In this document: positions 33,301-42,299 of the stretch, one piece after another
Position numbering within the stretch: position 1 is the first letter of the stretch
Layout: each line of letters opens with the position of its first letter
DNA from: an uncultured Bdellovibrionales bacterium
GTDB lineage: Bacteria; Bdellovibrionota; Bdellovibrionia; Bdellovibrionales; Bdellovibrionaceae
Direction: 5' to 3'
DNA: 64,000 bases
NCBI GenBank assembly: GCA_903926205.1
Contig: CAIYID010000003.1
Coordinates: forward strand, 1 to 64,000
Position numbers and translations under genes: made by a program
The notes under the pieces: generated by a model
The model's input: the letters and a program-made list of their open reading frames with translations, nothing else
What the model was told of the DNA's origin: nothing
Database searches by the model: none

Positions 33301-36300
33301 TATTACTACGTTGTTGAAGGAAAAAATTCCTCCGGCGATAGCGTGCAATCAAATGAGGCGAGTGCCACGGCGATGGATGCCCCACCGGCGCCGACTCATT
33401 TAACTGCGACTTTATTCAATAGCCTTCCGGCTTGTGGCAATAATTATGGCGTTTATTTGGCGTGGAGTGGAGGCTCTTATTACACCTCCTTTGCCCTTCG
33501 ACGTGGGACCTCTAGTGGGGGAGAATCCGACCATGTAATTACTGCGGGGAATTCTTATCTTGATTGCGTTCCCCCTGGACAATCCATCACTCATTTTCTT
33601 TATTATCAGGTGCAAGGAATTTGGGGACCCATTCAGGGTCCTATGAGATCGCCATCTTCTAATGAAGTTTCTCTGAGCGATCGTTCTGGTCCTGCGGTGA
33701 CAGTTTCACCCGGAAATGGCGAAGTTTTCATTAGATGGGGCTCTGTTGTAAATGCGAATAATTATCAAGTTTGGAAAGCCACAGTTTCAGGTTGGAAAAA
33801 TCCGAGCTATGTTCAGCTAGATCCAAGTTTTAATGGAACTAATTATCAAGACACCAGTGTTGTCAACGGAACGGCTTATTACTATGTGATTATCTCTAAT
33901 TATTCTGGCGTAATATCAGGAGCGCCATCAGTTGAGGCCAGCGGCGTTCCGAATATAAATCCTGGGCCTCCTTCTAATTTAGTTATCACACAAAGTATTG
34001 GTTCTGCATCACCGCAATTGACTTGGTCAGGGCCAGCGAATTTCAATAACTTTAATATTTATTCAGCACCTGCCTTCGGAGGTCCTTATTTATATGTAGC
34101 ACCTTCTCTTGTGAATAATTTTATTGATTCTCCATCGAGCAATGGAACTCATTACTATTACGTTACTACTCAATGGGGAAGCTTTGAATCTGCGCCGTCA
34201 AATATTGTCAGTTATACTTTTGGTTTTCCGGCAGTTATTGCAATTAATACCACTGCGACAGCTTTATCCTTAACCTGGTCAACAGTAACAAATGCACTTT
34301 CTTATAATGTTTTACGAGGAACAACCTCTGGCGGACCTTATACTCTGCTGGCGAATGTCGCGACTTCTCCTTATTCAAATACGACCGCCGCACCTGTTGC
34401 AAATCCTGCGGTGGCGGGCACGGGATATTATTATGTGGTTCAACCTGTCTTTGCGGGCGCCACAGTCGGTGAATATTCCAACCAAGTTAGTGGAATGTTG
34501 AGCGGAGTCTTTACGCCAACAGGCTTGACTGTGATAGGGACAACAAATTCTTCCGTCAGTTTACGTTGGCCAACGATCAACTCTGCTGGGGGCTATACTG
34601 TTTACAAAGCAACAAATTCCGCCGGACCTTACACCACCGCCGGCAATGTTAGTCGGGGGAATATTACTAGTTATACAGTGAATGCCTTGTTACCAAATAC
34701 ACATTACTATTTTAAAGTAGCGACTTCTTCTTGCGGTACCGGCTGTCAATCAAGTTTTACTTCGGCCTATACTTATTCAGCACCATCCGCGCCATCTGTC
34801 AGTGTTGGAAATTCTTCTCTGCAAATTCAATGGACTGCCATTGGCGGAGCAACTTCTTACAACGTTCTTCGTTCTACCGACGGTATAAATTTCACAAATA
34901 TTCAATCTGGTGCTACTGGTGGAGCCTACACCGACACGACGGTGGTGAATGGAAATATTTATTTTTATGAAATTCAGGCGGTGTATCCTGGTGGTTCATT
35001 GAATTCAGCTTCAAGCAACGGAATTACGCCAGGAGTAACACCGCTCACGCCAAATGGTCTTACTGTGATAGATAATTCTACCGGAACAGACATCGGCCTT
35101 AACTGGGCGGCTGTGTCAGGCGCGACAACTTATTCAGTGTATTTATCAACCACGAGTGGTGGTCCGTGGGGAACTTCAGTTTTAGGATCTTCTTCGACAA
35201 CAGATAATTATTTAACCGGTTTAACACCAGGAACGACTTATTATGCGGTTGTTACTGCATTGAATGGAACAATGGAATCTGGATATTCATCTGAGATTGC
35301 CTTTATTCCTTCTCTTCAGTCTTCAGCTCCAACAGCCTTGTTGGCGGGTACGTCGGTAGATGTTAATTGGGGAGCTCTTGGCGGGGCGATCTCTTATGAT
35401 GTGTATCGCTCGGTGAACTCTGTTGATTTTTCTCCTCTGGCGACGGGCCTCGTGGTCACGACTTACACTGACAGTACTGTCGTTGCGGCAAAAACTTATT
35501 ACTATAAAATTTTACCACATGGAGCTGGTGGAAACTTGATGGCCTTTTCAGCGGTGAGTCTTCCTGTCACAATCGTTGATCCACCAAGCCCTACGACTTT
35601 GGTTGCGGAGGCGCCAAACACGGGCACCGTTAACCTCTCTTGGGTGGTGGCTTATTCTCCGCAAGTGAGCACTTATAATATTTATCGAGGAAATGCCTCG
35701 GGTGGACCGTATACAAAAATTGGAACACGAGGTTTTGCTGTTAATCAGTATCCAGACGGCACCGTCGTTTCAGGAAACACTTATTATTATGTCATGACTG
35801 CGGTAAATATTTTTGGTGGTGAATCTGCTTATTCAAACGAAGTCGGGGTTTCTCTAACGGCGGGGCCAGCCACATTAACGGCAATGACCGCTTCAAATAA
35901 AATTAGTCTTACCTGGGCTACCACAGCCGGAGCTACGGGTTATCTTATTCGTCGAAGCCTACAAAGCGCTGGTCCTTATGGCTCTCTGGCGACTCTGGGT
36001 GTTGCCACAAATTACCAAGATGACAAAATTCTCAACGGAGTCACTTACTACTATGTTGTAGATGCAATTTTAGCAGGAGGAGTTCTATCCGTTGATTCTC
36101 CGGAGGCTTCAGTCGCTGCTGTGCTGGTGATGAATTTGCAAGTGCCGATTGAGTTGACAGATCAGGCGATGAGCTCTGACACGGTAGCGACTACGTTTGA
36201 ACGCACGCAAACAAGTTTAGATCCCACCGCTTATGATGGAACGGTCACTTATAAAATTGAAACCGTGGCAATTAATACAGACTCCGTCGGCGCAAATTTT

Positions 36301-37332
36301 TCAGTTGTTGATTCTGGTGGCGTTGTCCGGGGAAGTCTGGTGATTCCCGCAGGCACTCATTCACCGACGCGAATGAGTGCCGTCTTTACACCGAATGTTT
36401 TAGCAGATAATTATAGAGTTCAACTTAGTTCGACAACGAATGCGGGTCAATTGCAGGTGTACTCTGCAAGAATTTTGATTACTCAAGTCGGTGCTTCAAA
36501 AACAAAAGTTTATATTCCCTTGTTATCTTCGGCGAATTCCCCTTCACTAGGAGATCTGTATTCACCGACTGAATCAAGCAGCAATAGTGGATATGCCGTT
36601 TTAAACTCATCAACAATATTTAAGCGAGATCCTTCGCGCTTTGTTCAGCTTATTGAATATAATCCTTGGCAATTTGAGGCCTTGGTTTCATCTAATGGAG
36701 GCAGGGGACTGATTGGTCTTTATAACCGAACGACCAGTGGAATAGTGGAGAGCTCTGAAATTGAATTTAATTCTAGTAACGTAACTATGGTAAAAGCAGA
36801 TTTTGGAGATGGCGTTGCCAATTTTTCTAGCCCAGCAAATGATTTGAATCAGTATCAAGTTGCGATGCAATGTTCTGGCAATTGTGATTTGGGCTCAGTG
36901 AGTGTTTATAAAGCGGGTCTTTGGGTTTCACTGACTAATTTAGAAAAAGTAGAAGTAATATTTAGAAATGGTTTGGCAAATAACAATATTAATTCTTTGC
37001 TGGATATTGACAACGAAAGAACAATGGTAGATTTGTCAAAATTTTCTAATCCAGTTGTTAACTTTCGTGCTGTCGCCAATCCACAAAATATGACAGTGGC
37101 CTCTGTTCAATTAATGACAGCGGGTTCTGGTGGAGGTTCTGACTCAGGCACGGGTTCGATATCAGGAGTGACGGACTCTTCATTGAACTTCCTGACAGGA
37201 GGTCTGCAATTGGTTGAAACGTCTAGCCCAGTGACGCTCAACTCTCTCGATCGATATTTGGTCGAGGTGAACTCCACTGGTGGAGGAATCAAGCTTCAGG
37301 ATGCGTCCATTATAATAGAGACTTCACCTTAG
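30367..37332 (+). CDS. giant lipoprotein: Ig-like plus fibronectin type III repeats
   Basis: This 2321-residue lipoprotein starts at GTG and has a leader LTAIILTLTFAGC. Residues 30-820 hold about eight modules of roughly 100 residues, each starting with a P-F-ST-P-SPN linker and each containing two cysteines. Residues 820-1920 hold about 12 fibronectin type III modules, seen as SLGW/VLNW/SLTW strands followed by Y-V-R-T-SGGPY and TYYYVV. The last 400 residues are a unique domain starting LQVPIELTDQAM. It starts 37 bases after the previous stop, so it is the third gene of the operon. It is likely a long stalk-like surface protein for adhesion. The extreme length and repetition make assembly errors possible here. 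Confidence 0.8.
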   Translation: MECGLFKRLLTAIILTLTFAGCSFKQSATVPTPTMVKLTSMTLVSYTSTVATVNLTGTLPASVISAQSPVQFFTDSTCGGSKVGQGLASDFSGQGVQLLLPVSVTSHIYFSTNTVSGCFYVGDFNFSPGQPLPPVFNSTSPSSPSAVSYEPAIFGTALINSTVNLYTDVNCTQLVGSGSSSDFSSIGVQVTLLPDTTSSIYGEVVDPVGTVSTCSLLTQYQHSSLGPSPPVFLSTNPASPNNLSLTPVLTGTVSTGTVTVSVYGDSACSNLLVSGLATDFTSTGFQLTVTANSLSTLYAQAYDAAGLPSVCSYLTNYLYDNVAPAAPTYSSANPVTPTRLTIYPKISGLSSADTVQMKFFNSILCLVQIGAGSKAEFESTGIIAGVAPNAITPIYAVAVDSAGNNSACTHFVDYLNNTIPPSLPIFGSTTPPSPNNISSNPMIIGIASLETVSLNFFSDSNCTAQMGTGTADDYNGAGILLTTPAIPNSVNITNVFVEAIDAEGNVSECSQLTTYGYSTAKAQPAAFLQSIPKSPSNTSKKPWILGTAPASVSFVRLFNDSSCLQNLGSASRSTFSAMGIQITVNANTSTDLYSLTTDVYGNDSDCTYLTTYVHDNISPLAPSFLASTPISPNNQSTTPLIQGSVVTNIIGKPLTTSVVKFYDNFLCLGQLGHGAPATFTSSGIMIEVPPNVASTVYAQTGDAAGNTSSCTFMLNYTHDTNPPGRPILGSATPMTPSYSRKTIIKGSLASNFDIVASANVNFYRDSSCLNLLGTGLASDYIGSGISLVEDQNQTTTMYGQTIDIVGNLSVCTHLLDFVHSDVPPANLQATQNLDGSVSLGWSPDTLASPNPVYEVKRSRVSGGPYAVLTWNQNGNSYTDYSVSNGKTYYYVVAATNNTGASLDSSEVAITVTATAAQTPTVLQATPGSNLIVLNWNGFQPDMFYKILRATQTGGPYSEFAIDINGTSYTDKSVINGITYYYVVEGKNSSGDSVQSNEASATAMDAPPAPTHLTATLFNSLPACGNNYGVYLAWSGGSYYTSFALRRGTSSGGESDHVITAGNSYLDCVPPGQSITHFLYYQVQGIWGPIQGPMRSPSSNEVSLSDRSGPAVTVSPGNGEVFIRWGSVVNANNYQVWKATVSGWKNPSYVQLDPSFNGTNYQDTSVVNGTAYYYVIISNYSGVISGAPSVEASGVPNINPGPPSNLVITQSIGSASPQLTWSGPANFNNFNIYSAPAFGGPYLYVAPSLVNNFIDSPSSNGTHYYYVTTQWGSFESAPSNIVSYTFGFPAVIAINTTATALSLTWSTVTNALSYNVLRGTTSGGPYTLLANVATSPYSNTTAAPVANPAVAGTGYYYVVQPVFAGATVGEYSNQVSGMLSGVFTPTGLTVIGTTNSSVSLRWPTINSAGGYTVYKATNSAGPYTTAGNVSRGNITSYTVNALLPNTHYYFKVATSSCGTGCQSSFTSAYTYSAPSAPSVSVGNSSLQIQWTAIGGATSYNVLRSTDGINFTNIQSGATGGAYTDTTVVNGNIYFYEIQAVYPGGSLNSASSNGITPGVTPLTPNGLTVIDNSTGTDIGLNWAAVSGATTYSVYLSTTSGGPWGTSVLGSSSTTDNYLTGLTPGTTYYAVVTALNGTMESGYSSEIAFIPSLQSSAPTALLAGTSVDVNWGALGGAISYDVYRSVNSVDFSPLATGLVVTTYTDSTVVAAKTYYYKILPHGAGGNLMAFSAVSLPVTIVDPPSPTTLVAEAPNTGTVNLSWVVAYSPQVSTYNIYRGNASGGPYTKIGTRGFAVNQYPDGTVVSGNTYYYVMTAVNIFGGESAYSNEVGVSLTAGPATLTAMTASNKISLTWATTAGATGYLIRRSLQSAGPYGSLATLGVATNYQDDKILNGVTYYYVVDAILAGGVLSVDSPEASVAAVLVMNLQVPIELTDQAMSSDTVATTFERTQTSLDPTAYDGTVTYKIETVAINTDSVGANFSVVDSGGVVRGSLVIPAGTHSPTRMSAVFTPNVLADNYRVQLSSTTNAGQLQVYSARILITQVGASKTKVYIPLLSSANSPSLGDLYSPTESSSNSGYAVLNSSTIFKRDPSRFVQLIEYNPWQFEALVSSNGGRGLIGLYNRTTSGIVESSEIEFNSSNVTMVKADFGDGVANFSSPANDLNQYQVAMQCSGNCDLGSVSVYKAGLWVSLTNLEKVEVIFRNGLANNNINSLLDIDNERTMVDLSKFSNPVVNFRAVANPQNMTVASVQLMTAGSGGGSDSGTGSISGVTDSSLNFLTGGLQLVETSSPVTLNSLDRYLVEVNSTGGGIKLQDASIIIETSP

Positions 37333-37451
37333 TCGTGAATTTTTTGAAAATCTTAACTTTTGTTTGAGTTTTTATTTGGACTAATTTCTAGGATTTTTCT
37401 TTTCCATCCCTGAGCCTTTGTTTTTCCCAATTTCAGATTTACACTTATTAC

Positions 37452-38108
37452 ATGGGTAAACCTATGACTCTATTGAAGGTTCTTGCGATTGTTATTGGGC
37501 TGCTAACAGCAGCTTGTTCGACCACTCAATTTGAAGTGAAGAGTGATCCCGTGACGGCGGAAGTTTCAGTTCTAAATGAAAAAAATGAAAAAAAACCTTT
37601 AGGAAAAACTCCTTTGCTTATGCCTGATTCAGAAGTGAAAAAAATTTTGGGAGATGGTGTGACTCCAGGTGAATTTTTTACGGTCGTTGTTGAAAAAGAA
37701 GGTTTTGTTCCTCAAACATTTAGTATTCCCGCGTCCCGTTTTGGAACACTTGTTACTTCGCTCACTGTGAAGCTCAAAGAAGGCGAAGCTCCCCAGGAAG
37801 CGCGCATTGCAAAAGAAATTCTTGATCATCTTTTTTTGGCGCAAAAGTTAGCATTAGCGCAGCAATTTGAAAGAGCACAGATTGAATTGGATAAAGTCAT
37901 TACACCTTTTCCAAAATTTTCAAGGGCGCTCTCAATGCGCGCTTCCATTTACTTTGCACAAAAAAATTATCCTGAAAGTATGAAGTGGTACGAAGAAGCT
38001 TTGAAAAATGATCCTCAGATGGAAGAGGCGGTAAAAATGCTGGCAAAGGTACGAACGCTTCAAGGCCTTCCGACAACAGGAATTGATGCCGGAAAGAAAG
38101 GACCATGA
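37452..38108 (+). CDS. PEGA/TPR lipoprotein of the motor-like locus
   Basis: This 218-residue lipoprotein has a leader ending in LTAAC. Residues 25-110 look like a PEGA-type beta domain (FEVKSDPVTAEVSV...PLGKTPLLM...FTVVVEKEGFVPQTF). Residues 120-205 are TPR helices (AQQFERAQIELDKVITPFPKFSRALSMRASIYFAQKNYPESMKWYEEAL). PEGA and TPR domains in envelope proteins usually make protein-protein contacts. Its stop overlaps the ATG of the FliG-like gene in ATGA, so the two are translationally coupled, suggesting a periplasmic partner for that protein. No clear ribosome site precedes the ATG at 37452. It begins 119 bases after the giant lipoprotein operon. Confidence 0.75.
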   Translation: MGKPMTLLKVLAIVIGLLTAACSTTQFEVKSDPVTAEVSVLNEKNEKKPLGKTPLLMPDSEVKKILGDGVTPGEFFTVVVEKEGFVPQTFSIPASRFGTLVTSLTVKLKEGEAPQEARIAKEILDHLFLAQKLALAQQFERAQIELDKVITPFPKFSRALSMRASIYFAQKNYPESMKWYEEALKNDPQMEEAVKMLAKVRTLQGLPTTGIDAGKKGP

Positions 38109-39925
38109 TGAAAAAGTCTGTTGGAAACTTTCTAAAATTTTCAGCTCTTTTAGGCTTTTTGACTTGCGCTTTTTACTCAACGGCCTTTGCGGCAAAAACA
38201 ACATCGGTGAGTGCGAATGCCTCAACGGATGAATTAAGCGCTAAGGCTTTTTTGGAAGATCTAATGGTGCGTAGATACAGTCAAGGTCTTGGGACTATTG
38301 TTGATCGTCAGGCCTTTTCGCTGGGTGTTCAGTTGCAACTGATGGATGCTTCTAAGGGCAAACCTAAAGTTAAAAATGATCCCAATGAAACGCCCTCGGA
38401 TCTTCTATTGGGAGCCTTGGATCCAGAGAAATTGATTCAGCAATTTGGAATGGATGAAGAAAAACCCGCCTTTATGGGTTTTTTAGCAACGAAAAAAATA
38501 AAAACAGTACAAGTGTATGTTGGACTTCGTGAAGATCTAGGTAGCGCAATAAAGACTGATGTCGAAAAGTGGCTGAACACGCGCTTAACCAATGAGTTCG
38601 GAAAAATTGGTAAAAGCGAAGTTAACTTTGTGAAAGAAATTCCTGCTAAACCAGAAAAAATAGGTCACAGAGAATGGTGGGATTGGTTGAGCCAATTCCA
38701 ACATCTTGCGGGCGAGCTTTTAATGGCGATGACGCTACTGTTGGGGATAATTTTGTGGAGATTCACGACTTCGAAATCTTCAGTTGATCGAAATAACAAC
38801 GGGGAATCACCGAATATCAAGCTTCAAGCTCAAGGGATGGGGGGCGGTTCTGGTGAGGATGGTGCAAAAAAGCCTTCTATAGAAGAGCTCGAAGCGCGCA
38901 GCCGTTCTGCGGAGGAAATTATCAGCCTTTCTGTGAAATTGAATGCTTTAGTTCCGAAAATATCTTCGGAATTTGAAAATATTGTAAGATCTTGGTGCCA
39001 AGCCGGCGAAGAGGGTAAGTTGAAACTGGTATGTTTCGCCGAGGCTGTTGGTCGAGACGTCGGTCGTCTTCCAATTCCGGTCGATGCAATGAAGGATTTG
39101 AGTCGAATTTTTGCCAAAATGAATGAAGTAAATCCAAAAGAAAAAGCGCAAATTTTAGAAAAAGTTTATTGGGATTTAGTCAGTGTCCTCAATTTGGGCC
39201 CAGATGTTCTCAGTCAGCCTTTTGGTTATTTGGCCGGACTTGATACCAGTGTGATTAGCAATGTGTTGATGGATCAAAACTCAAAAATGAAAACATTGGT
39301 CTCATTATTTATGCCAGATGACATTCGACGAAAATTTGTTAAGCCCATGACTGCGGATCAAAAATTTCAGCTCTTAGAAGCGGCATCAAAAATGAATGAA
39401 ATTGCTAGCGATGAATTGCGCACGGCCGACCACTCACTCATGAAAAAACTTAAAGCCGGTGAGTCTTCAGGCGACTCTGTTCATTTAGAAATGACGTTGG
39501 AAAAGATTATTTCTTCTTTATCGATCTTAGAAGAGATAGAAATGCTAGCAAAATTAGAGGGACCAGGAGTGCTTGAATACAAACGAAAAATTCCAAGCTT
39601 GGCTTTCTTGAAAGACTGGCCAGAAGATAAATTGTCGATCATTATGGGAAGAATTCGAGTCGACCAAGCTGTGGTATATTTGAGACTTCAACCGGAAATG
39701 AAAGATCGAATGATTGCATTAGCTCCGCCAATCACAGCTGAAATGCTTAATGATGAGCTCGCAGAGCCAGATAAATTAAATGATGAAGAAAAAATTCGTC
39801 GTCTAGAAGTTTTTGCCGAGCTGTTAAAAGAAATGGTTAAACATAAAGAAGTAGATCTTGCAGAACTCTTTCCAGAGCCATCAAAAAACAAGGAAAATAA
39901 CGTTGTTGAAATTAAGAGTGCGTGA
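38105..39925 (+). CDS. FliF-like/FliG-like hybrid rotor protein
   Basis: This 606-residue protein begins with a signal peptide (to FAA, residue 30). Residues 130-180 (KTVQVYVGLREDLGSAIKTDVEKWL) resemble a ring-building domain of the FliF/secretin type. One membrane helix lies at 202-219. The cytoplasmic part follows FliG in order: an N-like domain at 305-365 (VGRDVG...LSRIFAKMNEVNPKEKAQILEKVY), a middle-like domain at 372-450 (FGYLAGLDTSVISNVL...LLEAASKMNEI), and a C-like domain at about 475-590 (WPEDKLSIIMGRI...AEMLNDEL). The FliG EHPQ motif position carries DQNS. These matches are by eye and need profile searching. It overlaps the lipoprotein gene by four bases and is followed by an outer-membrane-type protein and MotAB, so a rotor role is proposed. 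Confidence 0.6.
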   Translation: MMKKSVGNFLKFSALLGFLTCAFYSTAFAAKTTSVSANASTDELSAKAFLEDLMVRRYSQGLGTIVDRQAFSLGVQLQLMDASKGKPKVKNDPNETPSDLLLGALDPEKLIQQFGMDEEKPAFMGFLATKKIKTVQVYVGLREDLGSAIKTDVEKWLNTRLTNEFGKIGKSEVNFVKEIPAKPEKIGHREWWDWLSQFQHLAGELLMAMTLLLGIILWRFTTSKSSVDRNNNGESPNIKLQAQGMGGGSGEDGAKKPSIEELEARSRSAEEIISLSVKLNALVPKISSEFENIVRSWCQAGEEGKLKLVCFAEAVGRDVGRLPIPVDAMKDLSRIFAKMNEVNPKEKAQILEKVYWDLVSVLNLGPDVLSQPFGYLAGLDTSVISNVLMDQNSKMKTLVSLFMPDDIRRKFVKPMTADQKFQLLEAASKMNEIASDELRTADHSLMKKLKAGESSGDSVHLEMTLEKIISSLSILEEIEMLAKLEGPGVLEYKRKIPSLAFLKDWPEDKLSIIMGRIRVDQAVVYLRLQPEMKDRMIALAPPITAEMLNDELAEPDKLNDEEKIRRLEVFAELLKEMVKHKEVDLAELFPEPSKNKENNVVEIKSA

Positions 39926-40532
39926 GCTGAGCTCATTTCTTCTTGGAGTTCTTCTGACGTTGTCTGCGCAAGAGGCTCGTGCTGAATATCGTTTGGGCGC
40001 TACCTTGGGGTACGGGGGAGCGGGTATTGACTCCGTGAACAGTATTAGTTCAACAGATGTTAATGTGCATCGAAGTGATGGACCAGGCATGCTTGGACTT
40101 TCCATAGAGTTTCTAACCAGCGACACCTCTAGTATTTCAGTGGATCATACGCGCGGTATTTTTATTTCTCCATTTTCCAGTGGAGTGGGTTTTACAGGTG
40201 TTACTTGGCGATGGTTTTATACAGGGAAAAGTCCATCTGTGGTTGCCTCTCAAAATGAAAATAGTATTTTAATTGTCACGCGTAGAATTCCGTTTTTAGG
40301 TCTTGCGGCTGGTATAGCCAGTGGTTCGATTTATCGAGAAAACGACTTAGTGCCTTCAGTGAGCGCGGGCGGTGTTTACACGGGCTTTCATGCTGGGTAT
40401 GACTATCAAACAACTCCAGGGCGATTTACAAGAATCGAAGCCTTATATGCTTCGACACCAACCTCTTCAGGTTTTGTAAAAACTGCGTTGAGCGAATTTT
40501 CTCTTCAAATTGGCATGTACTTTATCTACTAA
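39903..40532 (+). CDS. small outer-membrane beta-barrel-like protein
   Basis: This 209-residue exported protein has a signal peptide (FLLGVLLTLSAQEARA). The rest is made of alternating strands with aromatic ends (YRLGATLGYGGAGIDS, GVGFTGVTWRWFY, FTRIEALYAS) and a terminal FSLQIGMYFIY ending in tyrosine, as in small outer-membrane barrels of eight to ten strands. I chose a TTG start at 39903 because AAGGA lies eight bases upstream; an ATG at 39858 lies deeper in the preceding gene. The gene overlaps the FliG-like gene by 23 bases. It could be the outer-membrane part of the motor-like complex. Confidence 0.6.
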   Translation: MLKLRVRELSSFLLGVLLTLSAQEARAEYRLGATLGYGGAGIDSVNSISSTDVNVHRSDGPGMLGLSIEFLTSDTSSISVDHTRGIFISPFSSGVGFTGVTWRWFYTGKSPSVVASQNENSILIVTRRIPFLGLAAGIASGSIYRENDLVPSVSAGGVYTGFHAGYDYQTTPGRFTRIEALYASTPTSSGFVKTALSEFSLQIGMYFIY

Positions 40533-40637
40533 ACTGTCGACGAAAAATATTCAGCAACTCAACTCTCTACGAAACAATAAGAGAAAATTCTTTTAAGTGA
40601 CAAAGGTCATGTTTTTTCACCGCTTGAGTGAGAGCAA

Positions 40638-40666
40638 TTGTGCGTTAACTAAATAGTTTCTACTAT
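40638..40666 (+). promoter_or_regulatory. candidate promoter for motA
   Basis: TTGTGC at 40638-40643 and TACTAT at 40661-40666 are separated by 17 bases, a moderate match to sigma-70-type -35 and -10 boxes. They lie about 40 bases before the MotA start, in a 174-base gap that separates MotAB from the preceding lipoprotein/rotor/barrel genes. This suggests that MotAB can be expressed separately. Confidence 0.3.
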
Positions 40667-40706
40667 GAAATTGGAAACAGTTTGTTTTGTTTCTTCGAGG
40701 TGTTGA

Positions 40707-41498
40707 ATGAATATATCATCAGTTGTTGGAGTTATCGCGGCATTGTTTGTCATGATTTTTGGGATAGTGACGTCCTCAAAATCAGCCATGATTTTCTTAG
40801 ATCCTCATGGAATTTTGATTGTCTTCGGAGGAACGTCAGCTGCCGCATTAATGTGTTTTCCTCCGCGATTTTACATACAAGTAACCAAAGTGGTTTGGAA
40901 AAAATTCTTTGGTAACTACGGTATTCGCCGTGAAAATGTTATTCGAGAGATAGTAGATCTTGCAAAAGGAGTTCGAGAAAATCCTGATTATTTAAAAACA
41001 AAGGTAAAATCTATAAAAACACCGTTTTTAGCAGATGCTGTAGATTTGCTAATTCAGGGAGGTTTTCCAGAAGATACTCTCTTAGAAATGATGATAAAAA
41101 GATCAGCGATTTTATCCAAGCGGTACGATCAAGACGTCGGAGTTTTTCGAACCATTGCAAAATTTCCTCCTGCCTTTGGTCTTATGGGGACAACTCTTGG
41201 AATGATTTCCCTTTTACAACAATTGGGGGGAAAGGATGCACAAAAGCTTTTAGGCCCGGCGATGGCCATCGGGCTTGTGGCTACGTTTTATGGATTAACT
41301 TTGACAAATTTAATTCTGATTCCAATTGCCGAAAATTTAGCTTCGATCAATCGAGACGATGAGTCTCTTCGTTCGATTGTTATTGATGGACTCCGCATGG
41401 TTCGCCAAAAAGATCATCCTAAAGTGGTAGAAGAATATTTAAAAAGTCATTTAACTCCGACAGAGAGAATGCAATACAGTAAAAGGAAAGTGGCGTGA
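40707..41498 (+). CDS. motA: MotA/PomA-type stator protein
   Basis: This 263-residue inner-membrane stator subunit has four hydrophobic segments. The first two are SVVGVIAALFVMIFGIV and GILIVFGGTSAAALMCF. The last two are in FGLMGTTLGMISLLQQLG, which contains the conserved P-GLMGT motif, and AMAIGLVATFYGLTLTNLILIPIA. A charged cytoplasmic loop lies between about residues 70 and 150. It forms the proton or sodium channel with MotB and pushes on a FliG-type rotor. Its gene overlaps motB by four bases. A GAGGTGTTGA stretch precedes the ATG. Bdellovibrio has several MotAB pairs, so it may serve the flagellum, but the nearest rotor-like gene is the hybrid upstream. Confidence 0.93.
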   Translation: MNISSVVGVIAALFVMIFGIVTSSKSAMIFLDPHGILIVFGGTSAAALMCFPPRFYIQVTKVVWKKFFGNYGIRRENVIREIVDLAKGVRENPDYLKTKVKSIKTPFLADAVDLLIQGGFPEDTLLEMMIKRSAILSKRYDQDVGVFRTIAKFPPAFGLMGTTLGMISLLQQLGGKDAQKLLGPAMAIGLVATFYGLTLTNLILIPIAENLASINRDDESLRSIVIDGLRMVRQKDHPKVVEEYLKSHLTPTERMQYSKRKVA

Positions 41499-42199
41499 GC
41501 GCAGTAAAAAATAAGCCTCATGATCCCTCGTTGGATCCCGTCCATGAAGTTCATGAGGACGGCGATGGTAACTGGTTGGTGTCTTACGCGGACATGATGA
41601 CCTTGTTAGTGGGATTTTTCGTTATTTTGCTTAGTTTTTCCACCGTGGATCAGGAAAAATTCGAAGCCGCAAAAAAATCAGTATCCAAACAATTCGGTGG
41701 AAAATATGAAGAGCCCTATGAAGAAATTGCTAGTCGTGTGCGTGAAGCTTTAAAAAAGGCGAATGTGGGCGATCAAATTGTCGTTAAGACCAATGAAAAA
41801 GGGGTCGAAATTTCTTTTCTGGGGCCGCTCTTTTTTGTTACGGGTTCAGTAGATATGAAAACTGAGGCCCGAAACCTATTAGATACTTTAATAAAAGCGA
41901 TTAAGGGCGAAGCTCTAGATTTTAACTACGTCGTCGAGGGTCACACCGATGATGTGCCATTAAACTCTGGGGGAATTTATAAAAATAACTGGGAACTTTC
42001 TAGCATTAGGGCCTGTCGTGTATTGGATTATTTTGCTTTGAGCGGATTTGATAAATTGCATTTAACGGCTATTGGCTATGGAGACACTCGACCATTGTTG
42101 CCTAATCGTGATGACAATGGAGTTCCTATTCTGGCGAATCAAAGTCAAAATCGTCGAGTGATTATTAAGATGATTAAAAAGGACACAGACGCACTGTGA
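41495..42199 (+). CDS. motB: MotB-type stator protein
   Basis: This 234-residue stator subunit has a short cytoplasmic start and one membrane helix with the ion-carrying aspartate D33 in WLVSYADMMTLL. A plug/linker region of about 60 residues and a C-terminal OmpA-type peptidoglycan-binding domain (VVEGHTDDVPLNSGG...NWELSSIRACRVLDYF) complete it. It starts at GTG within the motA stop, with AAAGGA upstream. Its length is on the short side for MotB. With MotA it makes the anchored force generator. The next gene follows after about 100 bases with a TATAAT box at about 42272, so it may be transcribed on its own. Confidence 0.93.
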   Translation: MSAVKNKPHDPSLDPVHEVHEDGDGNWLVSYADMMTLLVGFFVILLSFSTVDQEKFEAAKKSVSKQFGGKYEEPYEEIASRVREALKKANVGDQIVVKTNEKGVEISFLGPLFFVTGSVDMKTEARNLLDTLIKAIKGEALDFNYVVEGHTDDVPLNSGGIYKNNWELSSIRACRVLDYFALSGFDKLHLTAIGYGDTRPLLPNRDDNGVPILANQSQNRRVIIKMIKKDTDAL

Positions 42200-42299
42200 T
42201 CGCAGGACTTTCTTGAAAAGACCAACGACCAGGCAATCTAAGAGTCTGGGTAGCGTTTTGTTTGTATGATTTTATAATAAATCAAAGTAAAATACTTCT

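Noticed and set aside
42265-42299. TATAAT box as a firm promoter for the GYF_2 gene
   Set aside because: The -10 match is good but no convincing -35 lies 16-18 bases upstream in this AT-rich gap, so it is mentioned only as a possibility.
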